DNA from: Thioalkalivibrio sp. ALE14 | GTDB taxonomy: Bacteria > Pseudomonadota > Gammaproteobacteria > Ectothiorhodospirales > Ectothiorhodospiraceae | Direction: 5' to 3' | Length of the DNA: 64,000 bases | Assembly (NCBI RefSeq): GCF_000376845.1 | Contig: NZ_AQXY01000028.1 | Span: forward strand, 62,001-126,000 | In this document: positions 53,981 to 61,809 of the stretch, one piece after another | Layout of the letters: the number at the start of each line of letters is the position of its first letter | Position numbering within the stretch: position 1 is the first letter of the stretch | Notes under the pieces: model-generated | What the model was told of the DNA's origin: nothing | The model's database searches: none | Seen by the model: the letters and a program-made list of their open reading frames with translations, nothing else | Program-made: the position numbers and the translations under genes

Positions 53981-54724
53981 CTAGTGTACGTCTTTCCAGT
54001 ACTCCTTTTTCAAGAAGTAGGCCAGGATCGTAAAGATCCCGAGGAAAATCAGCACGTACAGGCCGATCCGCTGACGTTCCAGCTGCATCGGCTCGCCCAT
54101 ATACGAGAGGTAGGTAACGATGTCGCGCACGGCACGATCGTACTCGCTCTGCGTCATCTGGCCGGAGCGCACCAGTTCGAGACGCTCATTGCCATCCTCG
54201 TCGACGACCTTCTCCTGCCAGCCCTGCAGTTCCCACAATACGTGGGGCATGCCGACATTCTCGAACACCTCGTTGTTCGCGCCCAGCGGCCGCGACTCGT
54301 CGACGTAGAAGCTCTTCAGGAAGGTGTAGACCCAGTCCTCGCCATTGATGCGGGTGGTCATGGTCAGGTCGGGCGGGACCACGCCAAAGGCCTCTTCACC
54401 ATAGTCGTCGCTCATGGCGTTCTTCATCAGAGAACCCACGCCGACCGGGTCGCCGGCCTCGTCGGTCATGAAGATGAAGTTCTCTTCCATGTGCTGCTCG
54501 GTCAGCCCGATATCCCGCGCCACGCGGTTGTAGCGCATGTACTCGGTCGCGTGACACCCCATGCAGTAGTTCATGAAGAGGTTGGCACCGCGCTGCAGCG
54601 AGGCCTCGTTGGTCACATCAATGTTGGCCTTCTCCAAGTCGCCGTCGTACCCGGCCGCCGATGCGGCCGGGACGGTGAACAGGGCCGCAGCGGCCAGGAA
54701 CGTAGTTGCGATAAGCGTTTTCAT
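53981..54724 (-). CDS. petC: Cytochrome c1 of the bc1 complex
   Basis: This is the haem c subunit that passes electrons from the Rieske protein to soluble cytochrome c. It has 247 residues. A signal peptide (about 1-23) is followed by the haem site CMGCH (in NYCMGCHATEYMRYNR) and a C-terminal membrane anchor (YVLIFLGIFTILAYFLKKEY). It overlaps petB by one base. Confidence 0.96.
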   Translation of the reverse strand: MKTLIATTFLAAAALFTVPAASAAGYDGDLEKANIDVTNEASLQRGANLFMNYCMGCHATEYMRYNRVARDIGLTEQHMEENFIFMTDEAGDPVGVGSLMKNAMSDDYGEEAFGVVPPDLTMTTRINGEDWVYTFLKSFYVDESRPLGANNEVFENVGMPHVLWELQGWQEKVVDEDGNERLELVRSGQMTQSEYDRAVRDIVTYLSYMGEPMQLERQRIGLYVLIFLGIFTILAYFLKKEYWKDVH

Positions 54725-56133
54725 TACGAAGTCACCCTTTCCGGAACGGCACGGTCACGGCCCAGGCCACGCGCAAAGGCGGGGGCCACCATGGTCACGA
54801 ACAGATACACGGTCGGAATCAGCCAGGACCACATGATCAGGCTCGCATCACTCGGGTCGAAGCGCAGGAGGTCGTAGATCGTGTAGATCCCGACCACCAC
54901 GGCGAACGCGATCAGGCTGAAGGCCACCGAGCGTTCCTTGCTGAGGAACCACAGCAGGAAGAAGAACGCGAAGTAGACCGTGGCGAAGCGCAGGCTCATC
55001 TCGCTGACCTCGGTGGTGGCCTGCTGCAGACCCAGCCAGCCCAGGATCACGAAGGCCACCACGAACACCGCCAGGTTGAACTTGGCCGCGAACGAACGGT
55101 AGCGCATCGACAGGACCGGATTGCGATCCAGCCAGGGGATGAAGAACAGCATCACCACCGCGGCACCCATCGCGACCACGCCGAGGAACGGATCCGGCAC
55201 GGAACGCAGCACCGAGTACATCGAGGTGAAGTACCAGACCGGCGGAATCAGGTCCGGGGTGACCAGCGGGTCGGCCGGAATCATGTTGTCCGGCTTCAGG
55301 AACAGGCCACCACCAGTGGGGAAGAAGAACATGATCACGGCGAAGACCATCAGGAACACGCCGACACCCACCAGATCCTTCACGGAGTAGTACGGGTGGA
55401 ACGGGATGCCGTCCTTCGGGATGCCGTTCTCGTCCTTGTTGTCCTTGATGTTGATGCCATCGGGGTTGTTGGAGCCCACTTCGTGCAGCGCAATGATGTG
55501 CGCGGCCACCAGCATGATCAGCACCAGCGGCAGGGCCACCACGTGCAGCGCGAAGAAGCGGTTCAGTGTGGCGTCGGACAGCAGGAAGTCACCGCGGATC
55601 CAGGTCACCAGGTCCGGCCCGATGTACGGGATGGTCTGGAACAGGTTCACGATCACCTGGGCGCCCCAGTACGACATCTGGCCCCACGGCAGCAGGTAGC
55701 CGGCGAAGGCCTCGGCCATCAGCACCAGGTAGATCAGCACGCCGAAGATCCAGATCAGCTCGCGCGGCTTCTTGTAGGAGCCGTACAGCAGCGCCCGGAA
55801 CATGTGCAGATAGACGACCACGAAGAACATCGAGGCGCCGGTGGAGTGCATGTAGCGGATCAGCCAGCCCCACTCCACGTCGCGCATGATGTACTCGACG
55901 GACGCGAACGCGAGTTCGGCGTCGGGCTTGTAGAACATGGTGAGGAAGATGCCGGAGACGATCTGGATGACCAGCACCAGCAGCGCCAGGGAGCCGAAGA
56001 AATACCAGAAATTGAAGTTCTTCGGCGCGTAGTACTGTGCCAGATGCTCGTTCCACATCTGGGAGAGCGGGAAGCGGGCGTCCACCCAGCCCAGCAGACC
56101 GCCCTGGATCTTGGTATCAGGATTGCTGGCCAT
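54724..56133 (-). CDS. petB: Cytochrome b of the bc1 complex
   Basis: This is the di-haem membrane subunit with the quinol and quinone sites. It has 469 residues in a single chain, including the C-terminal domain that plants and cyanobacteria split off. Haem histidines lie in RYMHSTGASMFFVVVYLHMF and in RFFALHVVALPLVLIMLVAAH. The Qo-site motif is PPVW (in DLIPPVWYFTSMY). About eight to ten hydrophobic segments are present. It overlaps petA by one base. Confidence 0.97.
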   Translation of the reverse strand: MASNPDTKIQGGLLGWVDARFPLSQMWNEHLAQYYAPKNFNFWYFFGSLALLVLVIQIVSGIFLTMFYKPDAELAFASVEYIMRDVEWGWLIRYMHSTGASMFFVVVYLHMFRALLYGSYKKPRELIWIFGVLIYLVLMAEAFAGYLLPWGQMSYWGAQVIVNLFQTIPYIGPDLVTWIRGDFLLSDATLNRFFALHVVALPLVLIMLVAAHIIALHEVGSNNPDGINIKDNKDENGIPKDGIPFHPYYSVKDLVGVGVFLMVFAVIMFFFPTGGGLFLKPDNMIPADPLVTPDLIPPVWYFTSMYSVLRSVPDPFLGVVAMGAAVVMLFFIPWLDRNPVLSMRYRSFAAKFNLAVFVVAFVILGWLGLQQATTEVSEMSLRFATVYFAFFFLLWFLSKERSVAFSLIAFAVVVGIYTIYDLLRFDPSDASLIMWSWLIPTVYLFVTMVAPAFARGLGRDRAVPERVTS

Positions 56134-56735
56134 TAGATCGCCTCCCCGTCTTCGTCTTCACCAATGACAAGCAAGGTGTCCGTGCGATACATGTGCCGCG
56201 GGACGACCAGGTTGGTGGCCGCAGGCATGTTGCGGTACACGCGACCGGCGAGGTCGAAGCGCGAACCGTGGCAGCCGCACAGCCAGCCGCCCTGCCAGTC
56301 GGCACCCATCTCGGGATCGCCGATCTCCGGACGGTAGCTCGGCGAGCAGCCCAGATGGGTGCAGATGCCGATCACGACCAGGACCTCCGGGTCGCGCGAG
56401 CGGAACTCGTTCTGCGCGTATGCCGGCTGCTGGCTCTCCACCTCGGATTCCGGATCGCGCAGACGATCGGTCACTTCGGACAAACCGGCGATCATCTCCT
56501 CGGTGCGTCGCACGACCCAGATGGGCTGGCCGCGCCATTCGACGCTGACACGCTGACCCGGCTCGACGGCGGACACGTCGAACTCGACAGGGGCCCCGGC
56601 TGCCTGAGCGCGCGCGCTGGGCTGCAAGGACGCCAGGAACGGGGCCGCAACTGCGGCGACCCCGGCTCCGCCTACGACGGATGTCGCGGCGACGAGGAAC
56701 CGGCGACGGCCTCGGTTTACGCCTTGGTTTGCCAT
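56133..56735 (-). CDS. petA: Rieske iron-sulfur protein of the bc1 complex
   Basis: The 2Fe-2S subunit takes the first electron from quinol. From ATG 56735 it has 200 residues. The N-terminus has a twin-arginine-type sequence (GRRRFLVAATSVVGGAGV) that serves as both Tat signal and membrane anchor. The cluster ligands are in CTHLGCS and CGCHGS. GGAGAG precedes the ATG. The open frame extends 34 codons upstream without family support. Confidence 0.96.
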   Translation of the reverse strand: MANQGVNRGRRRFLVAATSVVGGAGVAAVAAPFLASLQPSARAQAAGAPVEFDVSAVEPGQRVSVEWRGQPIWVVRRTEEMIAGLSEVTDRLRDPESEVESQQPAYAQNEFRSRDPEVLVVIGICTHLGCSPSYRPEIGDPEMGADWQGGWLCGCHGSRFDLAGRVYRNMPAATNLVVPRHMYRTDTLLVIGEDEDGEAI

Positions 56736-57058
56736 GTTTGTCTCTCCAAACAACGTGTTGAAATCGGGTTCCCGCGACCGCACAACGAGGGCGCAGCCTG
56801 GGCGCGAGGGGCCTGGGCCGCACGCGCGAATGCCCATCTGGGCGGGCTGTAAAATCCGATAGAATTCCCGAACACGCTAATAAGGTCAAGTAGATTACTG
56901 CCTTAAAACCGAGCCTTGCACTCGGTCAAGCGCTACCGGGGACCTTATAAGACGCTGATTATGAGGCGGCTTGCCGTACGCTCCGGCAATGCCCCGAAAC
57001 CGCACGAATTGCACCACAATCTCGCAGCGGGCCGCGCCTGCAGGGGCGAAGACTCCCG
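56736..57058. other. Intergenic region between petA and the NIF3-like gene
   Basis: These 323 bases have no convincing gene. The region holds a small terminator-like hairpin for the NIF3-like gene (56908-56926). On the minus strand it also has a TTGACC hexamer (56884-56889), A/T-rich compared with the flanks, that could be part of the petABC promoter. I could not find a matching -10 box at standard spacing, so the promoter is not placed. Confidence 0.5.
56908..56926 (-). terminator. Candidate terminator after the NIF3-like gene
   Basis: A 6-bp inverted repeat (ACCGAG, 56908-56913, with CTCGGT, 56921-56926) has a 7-base loop, and its minus-strand 3' arm runs into TTTT. The stem is short, so strength is uncertain. 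Confidence 0.45.
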
Positions 57059-57808
57059 TCAGGCGGGATTGTCGATCTCGATGAACTCGTGCTCGAGACC
57101 GAAACGTTCCGCACACCACTGACCGAGGGCCGGGGCCCCGTAGCGCTCGGTGGCATGATGCCCGGCGGCGAAGAAATGCACCCCCAACTCGCGCGCCTCG
57201 TGGGTGGTCTGTTCGGAGATCTCGCCACTGATGTAGGCATCCACCCCCAGCGCCGCCGCCTCCGTCAGCAAGGACTGCGCACCACCGGTGCACCACGCAA
57301 TGCGCCGGATCGGGTGGTCGCCGGCTTCCACGCACAGGGCCTCGCGCCCCAGCACGTTGCTGATGTGGGCCTGCATGTCCGGCGCCGACAATGCCCGCGC
57401 CGGGGTACCAACCTGGCCGACGCCATCCTCGCGCAGCACGCCATCGATCTCGAAGCCCAGGCGGCCGGCCAGCTGCGTGTTGTTGCCGAGCACGGGGTGG
57501 GCATCCAGCGGCAGGTGGTAGGCCACCAGGTTGATGTCGTGCGCCAGCAGCTGGCGTATGCGTTCGCGCTTCATGCCGGTCACCTCCTGCGGCTCACCCT
57601 TCCAGAAGTAGCCATGGTGCACCAGGATCAGATCGGCCTCGGCCTCCACTGCGGCCTCCACGAGCGCCAGCGAGGCGGTCACGCCACTGACGATCCGCCG
57701 GATCTCGCGGCGCCCCTCCACCTGCAGCCCATTCGGGCAGTAATCGCGGAAACGGTCCGGTTCAAGCTCCGCATTCAGCGCCTGCATCAATTCGTCGCGA
57801 TCGACCAC
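57059..57808 (-). CDS. NIF3-like (YbgI/DUF34) dinuclear metal-centre protein
   Basis: The protein has 249 residues from GTG 57808 (E. coli YbgI 247), with AGGGGAT upstream; an ATG seven codons later is the alternative. Family metal-ligand segments are LILVHHGYFWKGEP, AYHLPLDAHPVLGNN and FFAAGHHATERYG, with AWCTGGAQSLL and YISGEISEQTTHEA. The family binds two metal ions and may act as a GTP cyclohydrolase-related or repair hydrolase; the function is not settled. It is divergent from the protease gene with only 21 bp between. Confidence 0.92.
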   Translation of the reverse strand: MVDRDELMQALNAELEPDRFRDYCPNGLQVEGRREIRRIVSGVTASLALVEAAVEAEADLILVHHGYFWKGEPQEVTGMKRERIRQLLAHDINLVAYHLPLDAHPVLGNNTQLAGRLGFEIDGVLREDGVGQVGTPARALSAPDMQAHISNVLGREALCVEAGDHPIRRIAWCTGGAQSLLTEAAALGVDAYISGEISEQTTHEARELGVHFFAAGHHATERYGAPALGQWCAERFGLEHEFIEIDNPA

Positions 57809-57829
57809 GGCGGGATCCCCTGTTGAACG

Positions 57830-58972
57830 ATGATTCGGTATATTCGAGATATGGTGTATTTCTCTCGCTTTCTGCTGCAAGCCGCGCTGACCGGCATTGC
57901 CCTCGCCGTGGTAATCGCGGTGTTCTTCCCCCAGATCCTCGGCCGCGACGAACCCGGCGCGGCGCTGCAGGTTGCCGAGCCGGTAACCGCCCCGGCCGCG
58001 ACCGGGGCACCCGCCAGCTACGCCGACGGCGTGCGCCGCGCGGCACCCGCGGTCGTCAACATCATGACCTCGCGCACCATCGACCGGCCCTCCGGCTTCG
58101 GCCTGCACGAGTTCTTCGGCCAGCCGCTACCGCCCGGCGAACAGGAGCAGTCCAGCCTCGGCTCTGGCGTCATCATGACCGAACAGGGGCACATCCTCAC
58201 CAATCACCACGTGATCGAGGAGGCGGACGCCATCGCCATTATGCTCCCCGGCGGCGAGGCCCACCCGGCCGAGATCATCGGTATCGATACCGATACCGAC
58301 CTGGCCGTACTGCGCGTGCATGCCCCGGGACTGGGGGTTGCCACGGTGGGGCACTCCAGCGAGCTGCAGGTGGGCGATGTGGTCCTGGCCATCGGCAACC
58401 CCTTCGGTGTCGGCCAGACGGTGACCCAGGGCATCGTCTCCGCCACCGGCCGCAATCAGCTCGGCATCAACACCTTCGAGGACTTCATCCAGACCGACGC
58501 GGCCATTAACCCGGGCAACTCCGGCGGCGCCCTGATCAATGCCCGCGGCGAGGTCATCGGCATCAACACCGCGATCTTCTCGCGTTCCGGGGGCTCCCAC
58601 GGCATCGGCTTCGCGATCCCGGTGGACCTCGCGCGCAGCGTGATGACCGAGATCATCGAACAGGGCTTCGTGGCCCGCGGCTGGCTGGGGATCGAGGTCC
58701 AGGCGATGAACCGCGAACTGGCCGAATCCTTCGGCCTGGACACGCCGCGCGGCGTGCTGGTCGCCGGCATCCTGCGCGAGGGGCCTGCGGAAGAGGCTGG
58801 AATCCGGCCGGGAGACATCATCACCCACCTGGACGGCAGCAGCGTGAACACCCCGCGCGAAGCGCTCAACGTGATCGCCCGTACCTCCCCCGGCGCGACC
58901 CTCGACATCCGCGTCCAGCGCGAGGGCGAGGACGTCGAACTCGCCGCCACGGTCGCCCAGCGACCCATCTGA
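57830..58972 (+). CDS. DegS/AlgW-type periplasmic serine protease
   Basis: The protein has 380 residues. One N-terminal membrane anchor (about 10-37) is followed by a trypsin-like domain with the triad His (ILTNHHVIEEAD), Asp (DTDTDLAVLRV) and Ser (INPGNSGGALINA), then a single PDZ domain (about 280-370, GIRPGDIITHLDGSSVNTP). One PDZ plus a membrane anchor marks the regulatory type (DegS in E. coli, AlgW in Pseudomonas) that starts cleavage of an anti-sigma factor during envelope stress. A second in-frame ATG at 57851 is possible. Its NIF3-like neighbour is shared with Pseudomonas algW. Confidence 0.92.
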   Translation: MIRYIRDMVYFSRFLLQAALTGIALAVVIAVFFPQILGRDEPGAALQVAEPVTAPAATGAPASYADGVRRAAPAVVNIMTSRTIDRPSGFGLHEFFGQPLPPGEQEQSSLGSGVIMTEQGHILTNHHVIEEADAIAIMLPGGEAHPAEIIGIDTDTDLAVLRVHAPGLGVATVGHSSELQVGDVVLAIGNPFGVGQTVTQGIVSATGRNQLGINTFEDFIQTDAAINPGNSGGALINARGEVIGINTAIFSRSGGSHGIGFAIPVDLARSVMTEIIEQGFVARGWLGIEVQAMNRELAESFGLDTPRGVLVAGILREGPAEEAGIRPGDIITHLDGSSVNTPREALNVIARTSPGATLDIRVQREGEDVELAATVAQRPI

Positions 58973-59018
58973 CGACGACTTACAGGGAAACACTGATCAA
59001 TGTTGCTGGCACCCCCAC

Positions 59019-59927
59019 CTATCCACCGGCCGGTGAACTGACCGTGGTCAGCACTGCGGTCAGCAGCAGGATCGACGCGACCAGGCTTCCCTCCAGCGCG
59101 ATACTCCGGCGCAGCCGTCCGGGGGCCCCGGGTTCGCCGCGCTCGAACGCCGGCACCAGCCGCCACTTGTTCGCGGCGGCCAGCAGCAGGAGCAATCCGA
59201 CGATCAGGACCTTGCCGATCAGGAACTGCCCATAGCCCGTGGTAAACAATGGCGTGACACCGCCCAGCAGCAAGGCCGCCAGCACCACACCGGCCAGCAC
59301 CAGCAACCCGACCCCGAACACCGCCACCTGGCCGAAGCGCGCCAGGATGCGCGCGGCATCCGCGCCCTCGGGTGGGTGCCCGGCCAGCCGGTACAGCGGC
59401 GCCAGCGACGCGACCCAGAAGGCGGCAGCCAGCAGATGCACGATCAGCAGGGCGGCCAACAGAAGACGAGGCTCGTCCACGGTATGCCCCACCTGCACGA
59501 AGGCCAGCATCACCAGCCCAACGCCGGCGAGACTCAGCCCGTAACCCAGCCACGGCAGCCGTCGCGCATCCAGAAGGATTGCCTGCACCAGCAGCAGCCC
59601 GCTCACCGCGAGGATCAGACGCGTCCCCTGGGCGCCCTCGAACACCATGCCGAGCAGCATCGGGTCCACCGCGGAGGCGACAGTGCCGCCCCCGAGATAC
59701 CCCGCCTGCAACGGCCACTGGATCAGGGCCAGGGCGATCCCGACCCAGGCCACGATAGCGCCGATACGGCTGGCCACCCGGCGCTCCCGATCGGGCAGAT
59801 CCGGAAACGTCAGACGAAACAGCACCACCCCGGTCGCCAGCAAGGCGCCGCCGTAGAACCCGGCCGTCACAAGGATCATCGCGACGGTCCAGGCCTCCAC
59901 CCCGGCGAGTGCCGACATCCAGGCCAT
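59019..59927 (-). CDS. copD: CopD-family inner-membrane copper protein
   Basis: The protein has 302 residues with about eight hydrophobic segments spread over the length. Family segments include WTVAMILVTAGFYGGALLAT, QVGHTVDEPRLLLAALLIVH (His residues in membrane segments) and ANKWRLVPAFERGEP. CopD is thought to move copper across the inner membrane together with CopC. It follows copC by 3 bp, ending the operon. Confidence 0.9.
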   Translation of the reverse strand: MAWMSALAGVEAWTVAMILVTAGFYGGALLATGVVLFRLTFPDLPDRERRVASRIGAIVAWVGIALALIQWPLQAGYLGGGTVASAVDPMLLGMVFEGAQGTRLILAVSGLLLVQAILLDARRLPWLGYGLSLAGVGLVMLAFVQVGHTVDEPRLLLAALLIVHLLAAAFWVASLAPLYRLAGHPPEGADAARILARFGQVAVFGVGLLVLAGVVLAALLLGGVTPLFTTGYGQFLIGKVLIVGLLLLLAAANKWRLVPAFERGEPGAPGRLRRSIALEGSLVASILLLTAVLTTVSSPAGG

Positions 59928-59930
59928 GGA

Positions 59931-60302
59931 TCAGTCCTCTACCGTGAAGCGGAAGCCGTCGGACATCATGTGACCGTCGCGGGCCAGCCCGCGCCAGCGC
60001 ACCTGGTAGTCCCCGGCCGGCAGCGGCTCGGCCGGCTCCACAAAGTAGCGTTCGGTAGGGTCGTTGCCCGGGGGGTTCGTCAGGCGCACCCGGCCATCGG
60101 GGCCGGAGACATCGAACTGGGTGATACGCATCGCACCCTCGAATTCGATGCCGATTTTCTCGGGTGAACCCTGCACCGTCGCGCCGTCCTCCGGCGTACT
60201 GCCCAGTTCGCCCTCATGGGCCAGCAGCGGCGTGGCCACGGCCAGCAGCAGGGCCGCCAGGGCGGCTCGGGTGGTGTTGTGGATCGTGCTCTTGGTCTGC
60301 AT
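59931..60302 (-). CDS. copC: CopC, periplasmic copper-binding protein
   Basis: The protein has 123 residues. A signal peptide (about 1-28) ends ...PLLA, leaving His as the first mature residue (HEGELGSTPEDGA). That is the copper-binding N-terminal His brace typical of CopC. The second conserved cluster is in RGLARDGHMMSDGFRFTV. An AGAGGAC site precedes the ATG. It pairs with copD downstream. Confidence 0.93.
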   Translation of the reverse strand: MQTKSTIHNTTRAALAALLLAVATPLLAHEGELGSTPEDGATVQGSPEKIGIEFEGAMRITQFDVSGPDGRVRLTNPPGNDPTERYFVEPAEPLPAGDYQVRWRGLARDGHMMSDGFRFTVED

Positions 60303-60363
60303 GTCGTGTCCTCTTTTCGTTTAGCCGTGTGGCAAACGTTGCTTGAAACAGGTGTGGGTAACA

Positions 60364-60387
60364 CGGAGGGTCCGACTGGACCCTCCG
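60364..60387 (-). other. Hairpin between the multicopper oxidase gene and copC
   Basis: A perfect 10-bp inverted repeat (60364-60373 with 60378-60387) with a 4-base loop (GACT) lies in the 106-bp gap. The minus strand continues TGTTACCC, so no T run. It could be an mRNA stability or processing element setting the copCD level; that is inference. Confidence 0.5.
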
Positions 60388-60408
60388 GCCGGTTTTCCAT
60401 ACCGGAGA

Positions 60409-61809
60409 TTAGTGGTCGTGGCCTCCATGCCCCCCGTGACCGCCATGGCCGTTCGCATCGCGACTGGGGGTCGGTAGTGCATCCGAACCCTCGCCGGCAA
60501 GCTTGCCGCGGCGCACCGGATCGCCGAAGTCCGGGTCATCGCTGACCCTTCTGGCGACCTCGCCTTCCGGATGCCAGTACCAGCCCGGATCACGGAAGTC
60601 GCCCGGCTCCAGGTCGTCACGGACCTTGATCAGGGTGAACATCCCGCCCATGCCGATGCTGCCGAACGGGCCCTGCCCCATGGCCATCGCCAGGGTGTTC
60701 TCGGGTCCCTGCATGTGCCCGCCATCGGTGTGCTCCTGGTGGTCGGCCATGCCGTGCTCGCCCATCGCCATGTAGCCGGGCAGGATCGAGCGGATCTCTT
60801 CCTCGATACCGGACTGATCCACCCCCAGCGGGTTGGCAATGCCGTGGCCCATCGGATTCATGGTGTGATGCGACATGTGGCAGTGGAACGCCCAGTCGCC
60901 CGGCGGCGCGACGAACTCGACATCGCGGGTCTGGCCGACGCCGACGATCTCGGTGGTCTCCTTGCGCCACTGGTTCCGGGGCCAGCGCCCGCCATCGGAG
61001 CCGGTCACCTCGAACGACACCCCGTGCACGTGCATCGGGTGGTTCCACATCGACAGATTCCCCATGCGGATGCGCACCCGCTCGCCGGTCTTCGCCACCA
61101 GCGAGTCGATGGCCGGGAACACCTTCGAGTTCATCGACCACAGATCAAAGTCCACCATGATCGACGGATCCGGCGTGCGCGTACCGGGATGCAGGCCCCA
61201 GTTGTGCAGCAGGATCGCGTAGTCGCGGTCCACCGGCTCGATCTCGCCGTCCTTCGGGTGGATGATGAACATGCCCATCATCCCCATCGCCATCTGCACC
61301 ATCTCGTCGGCATGCGGGTGATACATGTGCGTGCCGTGCTGGTTCAGCTCGAACTCGTAGACGAAGGTCTCGCCCGGATGGATCGGCAGCTGGGTCACGC
61401 CTTTCACCCCGTCCATGCCTGAAGGCAGGTGGATGCCGTGCCAGTGCACCGAGGTGTATTCCGGCAGGCGGTTGGTCACGTAGATGCGGACACGATCGCC
61501 CTCCACCGCCTCGAGGGTCGGGCCGGGCGTGGTGCCGTTGTAGCCCCAGCACTTGGCCACGGAACCGGGCGCGAACTCGTGCTCGATCTCCTCGGCCACC
61601 AGGTGAAACTCCTTCACCCCGTCGTTCATGGTGTAGGGCAGGGTCCAGCCATTAGGCGTGTGCACCGGCATGTAGCCCTGCTCGGTGCGTTCGCCCGGCG
61701 TGTGATCGCCCTCGTTGTGGTGCTCGTGACCAGTTTCGGCCATCACCCGGGTCAGGGTGGTCGCCGGCAGCAGGGCGCTGGCGGCAATCAGAAAGTTACG
61801 GCGCTTCAT
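60409..61809 (-). CDS. Multicopper oxidase, two-domain (small-laccase) ligand spacing, with Met/His-rich C-terminal extension
   Basis: The protein has 466 residues. A Tat-type signal (MKRRNFLIAA, cleavage likely after VMA near 24) exports it. Copper ligands: H122 and H124 (VHWHGIHLPSG), H164 and H166 (MYHPHADEM), H257, H260 and H262 (HPMHVHG), then the type 1 motif H309-C310-H311, H315, M320. Only about 190 residues separate the first and last motifs, as in two-domain small laccases; three-domain CueO-type enzymes have about 400. A further 146 residues follow M320: a Met/His-rich stretch (about 347-390) and the tail GHGGHGGHGGHDH. It probably oxidises Cu(I) or a phenol in the periplasm. The ATG overlaps the stop of the TolC-family gene (TGATG). 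Confidence 0.88.
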   Translation of the reverse strand: MKRRNFLIAASALLPATTLTRVMAETGHEHHNEGDHTPGERTEQGYMPVHTPNGWTLPYTMNDGVKEFHLVAEEIEHEFAPGSVAKCWGYNGTTPGPTLEAVEGDRVRIYVTNRLPEYTSVHWHGIHLPSGMDGVKGVTQLPIHPGETFVYEFELNQHGTHMYHPHADEMVQMAMGMMGMFIIHPKDGEIEPVDRDYAILLHNWGLHPGTRTPDPSIMVDFDLWSMNSKVFPAIDSLVAKTGERVRIRMGNLSMWNHPMHVHGVSFEVTGSDGGRWPRNQWRKETTEIVGVGQTRDVEFVAPPGDWAFHCHMSHHTMNPMGHGIANPLGVDQSGIEEEIRSILPGYMAMGEHGMADHQEHTDGGHMQGPENTLAMAMGQGPFGSIGMGGMFTLIKVRDDLEPGDFRDPGWYWHPEGEVARRVSDDPDFGDPVRRGKLAGEGSDALPTPSRDANGHGGHGGHGGHDH

